Assembly (NCBI GenBank): GCA_023146675.1
Contig: JAGLBQ010000239.1
Coordinates: 1-14,223 of the forward strand
Length of the DNA stretch: 14,223 nucleotides
DNA from: Cocleimonas sp.
GTDB taxonomy: Bacteria > Pseudomonadota > Gammaproteobacteria > Thiotrichales > Thiotrichaceae
Direction of reading: 5' to 3'
The translations under genes were made by a program, and so were the position numbers. Positions 6,381-12,915 of this stretch are shown here, piece after piece. Numbering within the stretch: position 1 is the stretch's first letter; each line of letters starts with the position of its first letter. The notes below the pieces were generated by a model. That model did not search any database and was not told the DNA's origin. It worked only from the letters and a program-made list of their open reading frames with translations.

Positions 6381-6481
6381 GCGTTCCTTAATGTAATAAG
6401 GAAATCGGCAGAAAATTAGTAATTTGATGTAATGATTTCTTACTAGCCTTCTCGCCACCCAGCAAACTAAGGAAGGAACGC
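6381..6481 (+). promoter_or_regulatory. Leader region with competing complementary segments
   Basis: GCGTTCCTT (6381-6389) is exactly complementary to AAGGAACGC (6473-6481). TTCCTTA (6384-6390) also forms a local 7-bp hairpin with TAAGGAA (6397-6403). CGTTCCT (6382-6388) can also pair with AGGAACG (6298-6304), which overlaps the AGGAGG in front of the small ORF. These pairings exclude each other, as in attenuators and translational switches. This is seen in sequence only; folding energies were not computed. Confidence 0.35.
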
Positions 6482-6525
6482 GCATAAATAATCCAAATAA
6501 ATAATTGATACAAAAGAAGGGAAGT

Positions 6526-8814
6526 ATGATGCGTAATAAAAAATCCTATCAATGGGCTTATCTGCCTATCGTATTGAGTTCTGTTGCTATTTTAGTAACT
6601 CAAGTAAACGCTACACCTAAGCAATATAAACAAGCTCAACAGGTGAAAAATCTTAATTATAACTATGTTGGTGGTGGCTCTAATGTTGGCATTAGTATCA
6701 ATGATGAGGGTGATACTACTTTTGATGTTAATGCGGTGTTGTCGGAAGATAAAGACAGCATGACTAGCGGTGGATTATGGGGTGGCGTTAATCTGAGTGA
6801 TGATGCGGATGTGCATTCTGGTGGGGTGCGTTTGGATCATAACTGGGTGGTGCGTGATAAGCAGGGTAAGGCGGATCATGTTAATAAAATTTACGGTGCT
6901 TATGATCGTGATAAGAATGATCATGCTAAAGGGACGGTTGGCTTTGGTCAGGAAACGGAGTCTAGTTTCTGGGAAGGTCATGCTAGCAAAGGTTTATCTA
7001 GCAAGAAAAATGTAGCGACAGGCTCAACTACATCAGCGAAAGCCTATGATTATGGTGTTGGTGCTAGTGTTGGTACCTATATGACAGATTCTAATATTCG
7101 TGTGCGTGGCGGTGTTGATTATCAGTGGGGTGATGAGCAAGGTTATGATGAGGATGAAGCAACTTTATTATCACTTTCTGCGGGTGTTGAGAAATTCTTC
7201 CAAGGCACACCCCATAGTGTGGGTGTGGATGTTGCTGCAAACAAAAAAAGTGGTGGTTATGATAATCAATCTGATCATAAATCGGTACGTGGTAATGTGA
7301 GTTATCGCTATAACTTTGCTGGAGATAGTACTTTCCAGCCTGATAGACGTTATCGCCGTGTGCGTGTTGAGATGGCAGGGAAAGGTCGTCCTGCTCGTTA
7401 TGAGAAGAAAGCGGTTTATGCGAAGCGTACCAAAAAAGTGCCTGTTTATGGCAAGCGTACAACCAGAGTACCTGTTTATGGTAATAAGACGGTTAAAGTA
7501 CCTTATAAGCAATTAGTTAAGAGTACGATGGAGCTAGAAGGTCAAACTTTCTTTAAGTTGAATCGTTCTGATTTGATTCCTTCGGCTCAGCAGCGTTTAA
7601 AACAGATTGCAGCACAAATTCGTAAGAATGGTTATAAAGGTGCAATTCGTATTACGGGCAATACCTGTAAGTTGGGTGATACGCAGTATGATCAGCGTTT
7701 GTCAGAGCAACGAGCAGGTGTTGTACGAGCATTCTTGATTAAAGAAGGCTTTAATTCGCGACATTTAATTGCGCGAGGTGTGGGTAAATCAAATCCAAAA
7801 TACCCAACTACCCCAGATCAGGACTTTAAGAATCGTCGTGTTGATATTGAATATGTTTCAGAAAAATCAATCTATAAAAAGGGCTACCGTAATGTAACTA
7901 AGCGTGTGCAAACGGGAACTCGCAAGATTACTAAAAATGTTCGTACAGGTACACGTAAAGTAACCAAGAGAGTTAAAGTAGGTCATAAGCGCGTTATGGT
8001 TGATAAAGGCGCGGCTGGAACACCACGGGTTGTCTGGAGAACAGAGGTTATTCCTACAGCACCTACTTGGATCAAGCGTGCATTGCATAACACGATTAAA
8101 CATAGTCGCCGTGTTGATACTTATTTGACGACTGCGGGTGAAACGTTCACTCAGGAAACGACAACTATCACTGCTCCAGATTTAACAGACACAATTAAGC
8201 AAGGAACAAGTTATATTGTTAATGTGGTTACTGTTTCTAGTGGTGAAGGTGTAACTCTACAAAACGTTACCCAAGGTGCAAATGGTAGCGTTGCAAAAGG
8301 AGAAAATGAAGGTGAGTTAGTCTACACACCTAATGCGGCTTTTTTTGGTACCGATAGTTTTACTTACACCGTAGTCGATAAGAACGGTAATACTGCGACA
8401 GCAACAATCACCATTACCGTAACGAATAATGGTGGAACTGGTGGAACTGGTGGAACTGGTGGAACTGGTGGAACTGGTGGAACTGGTGGAACTGGTGGAA
8501 CTGGTGGAACTGGTGGAACTGGTGGAACTGGCGGAACTGATGGAACTGATGGAACTGACGGAAATTGTTGTACTGTGAATATCCCCGTTAATATTAGTCA
8601 ATCAGGAGATTCGTTTACAGCTCTTGGCGAAGGTGATAGTAGAACCATTATTAGTGCCACAGCTTCTGCTGGCTATATCGAAGTTGACACAGGAGATACA
8701 TCATTGCATTCACTGTATTTCGAGCCTGATGGTTATGTTGGAACAGCAACCATTACCTATACGTTGTCAGATGGTAGTAGTAGAACTATTTCAATTGAGT
8801 GTTATGCGGACTAA
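6526..8814 (+). CDS. Multidomain OmpA-family outer membrane/surface protein with basic repeats, Ig-like domains and a Gly-Gly-Thr tract
   Basis: The product is 762 residues from ATG 6526. AAGGGA (6517-6522) supports this ATG or the next one at 6529; a TTG at 6505 also keeps the frame open but is not needed. A signal peptide ends at VNA (A29). Residues about 38-265 alternate polar and hydrophobic positions, are Gly/Asp/Tyr-rich and look like an outer-membrane barrel. Three basic 10-residue repeats follow (297-326), then an OmpA-like domain (337-443) with LSEQRA, GVGKSNP and KNRRVDIEY. R396 of LSxxR is kept, but the usual Asp of the GHTD-type motif is C381 (GNTC). Three basic 11-residue repeats follow (453-485), an Ig/cadherin-like domain with YTPNAAFFGTDSFTYTVVD (about 548-633), a Gly-Gly-Thr tract (636-671), three GTD-type units, and an Ig-like end domain bracketed by C681/C682 and C759. 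The role is unknown; envelope anchoring or adhesion is inferred. It stands alone, with its own terminator. Confidence 0.85.
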   Translation: MMRNKKSYQWAYLPIVLSSVAILVTQVNATPKQYKQAQQVKNLNYNYVGGGSNVGISINDEGDTTFDVNAVLSEDKDSMTSGGLWGGVNLSDDADVHSGGVRLDHNWVVRDKQGKADHVNKIYGAYDRDKNDHAKGTVGFGQETESSFWEGHASKGLSSKKNVATGSTTSAKAYDYGVGASVGTYMTDSNIRVRGGVDYQWGDEQGYDEDEATLLSLSAGVEKFFQGTPHSVGVDVAANKKSGGYDNQSDHKSVRGNVSYRYNFAGDSTFQPDRRYRRVRVEMAGKGRPARYEKKAVYAKRTKKVPVYGKRTTRVPVYGNKTVKVPYKQLVKSTMELEGQTFFKLNRSDLIPSAQQRLKQIAAQIRKNGYKGAIRITGNTCKLGDTQYDQRLSEQRAGVVRAFLIKEGFNSRHLIARGVGKSNPKYPTTPDQDFKNRRVDIEYVSEKSIYKKGYRNVTKRVQTGTRKITKNVRTGTRKVTKRVKVGHKRVMVDKGAAGTPRVVWRTEVIPTAPTWIKRALHNTIKHSRRVDTYLTTAGETFTQETTTITAPDLTDTIKQGTSYIVNVVTVSSGEGVTLQNVTQGANGSVAKGENEGELVYTPNAAFFGTDSFTYTVVDKNGNTATATITITVTNNGGTGGTGGTGGTGGTGGTGGTGGTGGTGGTGGTGGTDGTDGTDGNCCTVNIPVNISQSGDSFTALGEGDSRTIISATASAGYIEVDTGDTSLHSLYFEPDGYVGTATITYTLSDGSSRTISIECYAD
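7414..7503 (+). repeat. Three 30-bp units encoding a basic 10-residue repeat
   Basis: VYAKRTKKVP, VYGKRTTRVP and VYGNKTVKVP lie head to tail (codons 297-326), just before the OmpA-like domain. The DNA copies have diverged, so this is an old protein-level repeat rather than a recent duplication. It is strongly positively charged. Confidence 0.85.
7882..7980 (+). repeat. Three 33-bp units encoding a basic 11-residue repeat
   Basis: GYRNVTKRVQT, GTRKITKNVRT and GTRKVTKRVKV are consecutive (codons 453-485), just after the OmpA-like domain. They are similar in character to the repeats before the domain but differ in length and sequence. Together the two blocks put the domain between two Lys/Arg-rich arms. 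Confidence 0.85.
8431..8565 (+). repeat. 9-bp minisatellite encoding Gly-Gly-Thr
   Basis: The unit GGTGGAACT occurs 11 times exactly (8431-8529), then once with one change (GGCGGAACT, 8530-8538). Three drifted units follow: GATGGAACT twice and GACGGAAAT. The exact copies show recent expansion or homogenisation. Unit size is a multiple of three, so copy-number change would alter linker length without shifting the frame. Confidence 0.95.
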
Positions 8815-8858
8815 ACACAATTAATTTAGGTTGTTAAGCGAGCAAGGAAGCTTGCAGG

Positions 8859-8893
8859 AACGTCACTACAGAAATGTTGTGGCGTTTTTTTTT
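8859..8893 (+). terminator. Rho-independent terminator after the OmpA-family gene
   Basis: AACGTCAC (8859-8866) pairs with GTGGCGTT (8879-8886), with one G-T wobble. After one T-T mismatch, ACA pairs with TGT around a GAAA tetraloop. A run of nine T follows from 8885. A smaller GCAAG/CTTGC hairpin sits just upstream (8842-8855). Confidence 0.92.
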
Positions 8894-8979
8894 GCATAGA
8901 AAAAAATTGAATATATATTGAGCATAAGTTACTGATAAGTGCAAGAGCGAAAGGTTATTAAAAAAACTTATATCAATTG

Positions 8980-9008
8980 TTGACTAATTAAGCATATGCA
9001 AATATACT
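8980..9008 (+). promoter_or_regulatory. Strong sigma70-type promoter for the YeeE/YedE pair
   Basis: TTGACT (8980-8985) and TATACT (9003-9008) are each one base from consensus and separated by exactly 17 bases. The spacer contains the palindrome GCATATGC (8992-8999), a possible regulator contact. A start near 9015 would give a leader of about 220 bases before the ATG at 9235. Confidence 0.65.
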
Positions 9009-9163
9009 TAATTTATAACTTGGAATAACAAAACTTATAAAGACTTTTCTTATATAGATAATAAATTTTAAGTTAATGAATTGTAAATAATTTACATTAT
9101 AGATTTTTTATTGAATAACCAATGGGCTTAGCTTAAAGTTTATGCTAAAAGGATATTTAATAA

Positions 9164-9213
9164 AATTTTCTTATTAACTCTAATAATAAAACATTAGAGC
9201 TGATGAGAAAATT
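9164..9213 (+). promoter_or_regulatory. Imperfect stem-loop just before the YeeE-family start
   Basis: An outer stem AATTTTCT (9164-9171)/AGAAAATT (9206-9213) and an inner stem CTCTAAT (9178-9184)/ATTAGAG (9193-9199), both perfect, are separated by a small internal loop. It lies 9 bases before AGGGGA. It could be an operator or a translational control hairpin. There is no T tract, so it is not a terminator. Confidence 0.4.
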
Positions 9214-9234
9214 ATCACAATTAGGGGAATCGCT

Positions 9235-9720
9235 ATGGAAAACTATATTCTTGCCGCATGGTTAGGTGGGCTATTAATGGGCATATTTGTTGTTATGCAC
9301 TTTGTCATCATTGGTCGTGGGGTTGGTGGCTCAACGGGATTTGTCTGCGCAGTCAAACGAAGTAGTAAATCGAAATCCATGTTTTTTGGTTATGACCTAG
9401 ACCCACTAAAATTCTTCTTCTCGCTTGGATTGCCAATCGGCGGGTTGATTCATCTCTTATTTATCCAAGATGGTAGTTTTGCCTTTAGTTTTGATATGGG
9501 TATATATGATGATGTTTTGCCAAGCAATGACATACTTAAAGCCTTAATGCTAGTTGCTGGTGGCGCATTATTAGGTATTGGTGCACGTATGGCTGGAGGT
9601 TGCACTTCAGGTCATGCATTGGCGGGAGGGGCTCTATTAAACCCTGTGAGCTTGGTTATAGCAGGGCTATTTTTTGCGACAGCGATTGGTGTTGCTCAAC
9701 TATTATTCTACGTATTTTAA
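9235..9720 (+). CDS. YeeE/YedE family (Sulf_transp) permease half, GGCTSGH subunit
   Basis: The 161-residue inner-membrane protein has about four hydrophobic segments (near 5-26, 59-76, 99-118 and 137-160). It carries the family signature GARMAGGCTSGHALAGGALL, with the key cysteine at C123 and a second cysteine at C38. In the thiosulfate transporter TsuA of the same family, conserved cysteines relay the sulfur compound through the pore. The small two-subunit forms are thought to make up one full transporter between them. ATG 9235 has AGGGGA six bases upstream. The partner follows after 18 bases. Thiosulfate or another reduced sulfur species is the likely cargo, inferred from family and from the sulfide oxidase gene in the window. 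Confidence 0.88.
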   Translation: MENYILAAWLGGLLMGIFVVMHFVIIGRGVGGSTGFVCAVKRSSKSKSMFFGYDLDPLKFFFSLGLPIGGLIHLLFIQDGSFAFSFDMGIYDDVLPSNDILKALMLVAGGALLGIGARMAGGCTSGHALAGGALLNPVSLVIAGLFFATAIGVAQLLFYVF

Positions 9721-9738
9721 ACGACTGGGGGCAAAAAG

Positions 9739-10224
9739 ATGAAACAGATAACACGTATGAAAAAGAGTAATACAGAGCTAAAGATAGAAGTAGAAGAGCA
9801 AATGTATTTACCTTTGCTTAAGATTCTATCTATGATTTTAGGCATTGTGTTTGGAATGCTGTTGGTCAGCATTGGTGGTACAACCTTTGATGTAATGGCG
9901 GGAATGTTTCTATTTGAAAATTTTCAACTTCCCATTGTGTTGAGTCTAGCGGTTGCGACAAGTGCAGCAGGGATGTATTTAGTAAAAAGGATGAAGGCAA
10001 GAAGTATTGTTTCACAAAAGAAAATCACTTTTGGTGCAGTGCCATTCTCTCGTAGAGCCATTATTGGTGCCTTATTCTTTGGTACAGGGTGGGCATTAAC
10101 AGCCTCTTGTCCAGGGACAGCAATGGTAATGATTGGTGAAGGTAAATTGACAGGATTATTTGTTGTTGCTGGTATTATTGGAGGAACCATTGCATTTGGT
10201 TATTTTAATCGAAATGCACGGTAA
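9739..10224 (+). CDS. YeeE/YedE family (Sulf_transp) permease half, CPGT subunit
   Basis: This product is also 161 residues. A charged N-terminal tail (about 1-23) is followed by membrane segments near 26-48, 56-80, 107-126 and 138-155. The signature FGTGWALTASCPGTAMVMIG, with C124, is the second-half motif of YeeE/YedE transporters and complements the GGCTSGH motif of the upstream protein. The ATG has GGGGG (9727-9731) seven bases before it; an ATG at codon 7 is a less likely start. It shares a transcript with its partner and is followed by a strong terminator. Transport of thiosulfate or a related sulfur compound is inferred from the family. Confidence 0.87.
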   Translation: MKQITRMKKSNTELKIEVEEQMYLPLLKILSMILGIVFGMLLVSIGGTTFDVMAGMFLFENFQLPIVLSLAVATSAAGMYLVKRMKARSIVSQKKITFGAVPFSRRAIIGALFFGTGWALTASCPGTAMVMIGEGKLTGLFVVAGIIGGTIAFGYFNRNAR

Positions 10225-10256
10225 CGATTCCGCTTGTACTGACTCATTATGAAGAT

Positions 10257-10286
10257 AAAAAAACGGGACTTTTGTCCCGTTTTTTT
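10257..10286. terminator. Bidirectional intrinsic terminator between convergent operons
   Basis: CGGGAC (10264-10269) and GTCCCG (10274-10279) close a TTTT loop. Seven A precede the stem and seven T follow it. This works on both strands, ending the YeeE/YedE transcript and, from the other side, the rnhB transcript. Confidence 0.92.
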
Positions 10287-10410
10287 ATGGATGAGAGATT
10301 GAGCTACTTAATCGTCGGCATAAAACAGTTTTACTAAAAATAATATAATCATGATCTTAAATTGTTCAGATCTCAGATCAAAATAGAATTATTGAGAGAT
10401 GCTTGAAAAA
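10287..10410. other. Short gap between the terminator and the rnhB 3' end
   Basis: No gene is seen. Three GATC sites cluster at about 10353-10379, and TGATCT/AGATCA inverted repeats overlap them. On the minus strand this is the 3' untranslated stretch of the rnhB transcript. Confidence 0.5.
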
Positions 10411-10995
10411 TTAACAAGATTGGGAGTTATTTAGTACAGCCTTAACAGGCTTAAAACTGTTTCGATGCTCAGAAATAGCACCGTATTTAAGCAGAGCTTC
10501 CCTGTGTTTTTTAGTTGGATAGCCCTTGTGTGTCGCAAAGCCATATTCAGGATAACGCTTATCTAGGGCGATCATTTCAGCATCGCGTGCTACTTTGGCA
10601 ATAATGGAGGCAGCACTAATAGCGGCTATTTTACTATCACCTTTAATAATAGCTTCCATTGAATAATCCAAGTCAGGCGGACAACGATTGCCGTCTATTT
10701 GTAGATGATCTGGTTTTATTGATAATGTCTCTACAGCGCGCTTCATGGCTAGGAAGGTGGCTTGCAGAATATTGATAGTATCAATCTCTTCTGCTTCAGC
10801 TCTCCCTATTCCCCATGATAGCGCTTTCTCTTTTATCTCTAAAGCGAGTGCTTCACGCCTTTTTGCAGTGAGTTTTTTAGAGTCAGCTAAGCCTTCAATG
10901 GGATTATTCGGATCGAGAATAACAGCTGCTGCCACTACTGCCCCGACTAATGGTCCACGTCCTACCTCGTCTACACCTGCTATTAGTTTGCTCAA
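10411..10995 (-). CDS. rnhB: Ribonuclease HII
   Basis: The 194-residue product matches RNase HII, which cleaves the RNA strand of RNA-DNA hybrids and removes single ribonucleotides from DNA. The motifs are GVDEVGRGPLVG at the N-terminus, LADSKKLT, QIDGN, IIKGD and ISAASIIAKVARD, then HKGYPTKKHREAL and HRNSFKPV near the end. D9, E10, D101 and D120 fit the four metal-binding acidic residues. The start is TTG (10993-10995): an in-frame stop lies only six codons upstream, and the next internal Met is after the catalytic DE pair. It is the last gene of the minus-strand run, 70 bases after glmS with no strong terminator between, and ends toward the bidirectional terminator. Confidence 0.96.
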   Translation of the reverse strand: MSKLIAGVDEVGRGPLVGAVVAAAVILDPNNPIEGLADSKKLTAKRREALALEIKEKALSWGIGRAEAEEIDTINILQATFLAMKRAVETLSIKPDHLQIDGNRCPPDLDYSMEAIIKGDSKIAAISAASIIAKVARDAEMIALDKRYPEYGFATHKGYPTKKHREALLKYGAISEHRNSFKPVKAVLNNSQSC

Positions 10996-11010
10996 AATAT
11001 TCCTATTCCT
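10996..11010 (-). promoter_or_regulatory. Ribosome-binding site supporting the rnhB TTG start
   Basis: On the minus strand, two AGGA motifs (in AGGAATAGGA) precede the TTG. The nearer one is separated from it by the five bases ATATT, a normal spacing. No ATG or GTG is available in frame, so this site decides the start. Confidence 0.7.
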
Positions 11011-11065
11011 TTAGTTTTACTATCTGACTGAAAAATTAAAATGCCGACTCTTTCTTTTTATGCAT

Positions 11066-12898
11066 TTATTCAACTGTTACTGATTTAGCTAAATTCCTTG
11101 GCTTATCAACGTCGGTTCCTTTAAACAAAGCCACATGATAGGAGAGTAACTGCAAAGGAATGGTATAAACAATAGGTGCTAGAATTTCTGGTACTTCATC
11201 CATTTCAATGATATGCAGATTATCTTTTTCTGCTATTCCAGCCTTTTTATCTGCAAATAAATACAATACACCACCACGGGAGCGTACTTCTTCAAGATTG
11301 GATTTTAGTTTTTCAATCAAGCGTGTATTCGGTGCGACGGCAATAATGGGCATTTCATTATCAACCAACGCTAATGGTCCATGCTTTAATTCACCTGCGG
11401 GATAGGCCTCTGCATGGATATAGGAAAGTTCTTTAAGCTTCAGTGCACCTTCCATTGCAATAGGATATTGATCACCACGACCAAGAAAGAGTGCATGATG
11501 TTTTTCAACAAAATGCTCCGCTAATTGTTCGATTTCTTTTTCTTGCTCAATAGCTCGTTCCACAAGAATCGGTAATTTTTTTAGATTGCTGACAATATTT
11601 TCTACCACGTGTAATGTGTCACCATTCACTTGTGCTAATAGTCCAACTAATAACTGCAAACAAACCAACTGAGTTGTAAAGGCTTTGGTTGATGCGACGC
11701 CAATTTCTGCGCCTGCTACGGTGAGTAATGAAAAATCTGATTCACGAATCAAGGAGCTTTCGGGAACATTGCAAATAGTCAGTGTTGCGAGTGCATTGTT
11801 TTCTTTTGCTTTTTCTAACGCTGCCAATGTATCCGCTGTTTCACCTGATTGAGAGATGGTGACAAATAAAACACCATCACGTTTAGGCTGACGACGATAG
11901 CGATATTCACTGGCAACTTCTACATTACATGGCAGGTCAGTCATGCTTTCTAACCAGTATCGCGCGGTTAATCCTGCATGATAGCTAGTTCCGCAGGCAA
12001 TAATTTGTACTTCTTTAACCTGTGCTAGGGTTTCTAAAACATTTTCACCTTCAATACATTGATTAATACTATCCCGACCTAAGCGACCTTCTAAGGTTTT
12101 TTGTATTGCTTGGGGTTGTTCATGGATTTCTTTATGCATATAGTGGCGATATTCACCCAGATCGGAGTCTAAGGAACAAGCTTTTGATTCGATAATCGGT
12201 CTTTCTACGGCGTTACCTTCCTTATCAAATATCTCAATCTTATAGCGAGATAATTTTACTAGGTCGCCATTTTCCAGATAAATAAAGCGATTGCTAACAG
12301 GTAGCATTGCTTGCACATCTGAGCCAATAAAGTGTTCACCCAAACCCACACCAATAATCAATGGGCTGCCTTCACGTACTGCAATCAAAGTGTCTGGCTC
12401 AAGAGGTGAAATGACTCCTAGTGCATAAGCTCCTCGTAATTGTTTAATTGTAATTTTTACAGCATCGAACAAGGATGCTTCCAGCTCCAGATTTTCATCA
12501 ATCAGATGTGCAATGACTTCGGTATCTGTTTCAGATTTAAACTCATAGCCTTTGGCAATAAGTTGCTCACGTAACGCTTCATAATTCTCAACAATACCGT
12601 TATGCACCACTGCAACACGATTATTACTCATATGAGGGTGTGCATTGTGCTCAGCTGGTTCGCCGTGGGTTGCCCAACGTGTATGCGAAATACCGATTGT
12701 TCCTCGTACAGATTGTTGTTGTAATTTTTCTTCAAGTGCTATAACACGCCCTAAAGATCTAGTGCGCTGAATCAGGTTATCTGAATCCAGTAACGCCACA
12801 CCTGCTGAATCATAACCTCGATATTCTAAACGCCGTAAACCTTCTAATAATATCTCTGTTACGGGTCGTTGCGCAATTGCGCCGACAATGCCACACAT
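11066..12898 (-). CDS. glmS: Glutamine--fructose-6-phosphate aminotransferase (isomerizing)
   Basis: At 610 residues this is essentially the standard GlmS length. It makes glucosamine-6-phosphate from fructose-6-phosphate and glutamine, the first step toward UDP-GlcNAc. The N-terminal glutaminase domain begins MCGIVGAIA, with C2 as the nucleophile, and contains LEYRGYDSAGVALL, SHTRWATHGEP and VVHNGIVENYE. Two SIS sugar-isomerase domains follow, marked by ACGTSYHAGLTARYWLES, TISQSGETADTLAALE, IGVASTKAFTTQL and GALKLKELSYIHAEAY. The C-terminus DKPRNLAKSVTVE is typical. AGAGGAA lies six bases before the ATG. It is 17 bases downstream of glmU, the usual proteobacterial order. No ribozyme-type leader is possible in that short gap. 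Confidence 0.98.
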   Translation of the reverse strand: MCGIVGAIAQRPVTEILLEGLRRLEYRGYDSAGVALLDSDNLIQRTRSLGRVIALEEKLQQQSVRGTIGISHTRWATHGEPAEHNAHPHMSNNRVAVVHNGIVENYEALREQLIAKGYEFKSETDTEVIAHLIDENLELEASLFDAVKITIKQLRGAYALGVISPLEPDTLIAVREGSPLIIGVGLGEHFIGSDVQAMLPVSNRFIYLENGDLVKLSRYKIEIFDKEGNAVERPIIESKACSLDSDLGEYRHYMHKEIHEQPQAIQKTLEGRLGRDSINQCIEGENVLETLAQVKEVQIIACGTSYHAGLTARYWLESMTDLPCNVEVASEYRYRRQPKRDGVLFVTISQSGETADTLAALEKAKENNALATLTICNVPESSLIRESDFSLLTVAGAEIGVASTKAFTTQLVCLQLLVGLLAQVNGDTLHVVENIVSNLKKLPILVERAIEQEKEIEQLAEHFVEKHHALFLGRGDQYPIAMEGALKLKELSYIHAEAYPAGELKHGPLALVDNEMPIIAVAPNTRLIEKLKSNLEEVRSRGGVLYLFADKKAGIAEKDNLHIIEMDEVPEILAPIVYTIPLQLLSYHVALFKGTDVDKPRNLAKSVTVE

Positions 12899-12915
12899 AG
12901 GGTATTCCTCTAATT

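Larger units (their letters stand above)
8894..9234 (+). other. AT-rich intergenic region upstream of the YeeE/YedE pair
   Basis: No gene is seen in these 341 bases. They hold a near-consensus promoter (8980-9008) and an inverted repeat, TTTATAA (9011-9017) with TTATAAA (9035-9041), just after its -10. TTAGC/GCTAA occurs at 9128-9148, and a long imperfect hairpin lies at 9164-9213 before the ribosome-binding site AGGGGA (9223-9228). Confidence 0.7.

Noticed and set aside
6136..6525. Leader region considered as a c-di-GMP or other known riboswitch
   Set aside because: None of the conserved core motifs of common riboswitches that I could recall were found; only generic complementary segments are present.
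7091..7512. Long antisense open frames (up to 123 codons, His/Tyr-rich) opposite the OmpA-family gene
   Set aside because: The sense strand has clear domain and signal-peptide evidence throughout; the antisense products are low-complexity composition shadows.
8431..8538. Repeat array considered as a CRISPR
   Set aside because: Units are 9 bp and contiguous with no spacers, in frame within a coding sequence, and there are no cas genes.
8317..8601. Minus-strand 94-codon open frame made largely of Ser-Ser-Thr repeats
   Set aside because: It is the antisense reading of the Gly-Gly-Thr minisatellite; the unit is a multiple of three, so all frames tend to stay open. There is no ribosome-binding site or domain.
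10350..10380. Cluster of three GATC sites as a possible replication or SeqA-type site
   Set aside because: Three sites in about 30 bases without DnaA boxes or an AT-rich unwinding element are not enough; more likely incidental to a small inverted repeat in a 3' untranslated region.
12899..12915. glmS ribozyme or riboswitch ahead of glmS
   Set aside because: The gap to glmU is only 17 bases, and that ribozyme is typical of Gram-positive bacteria.
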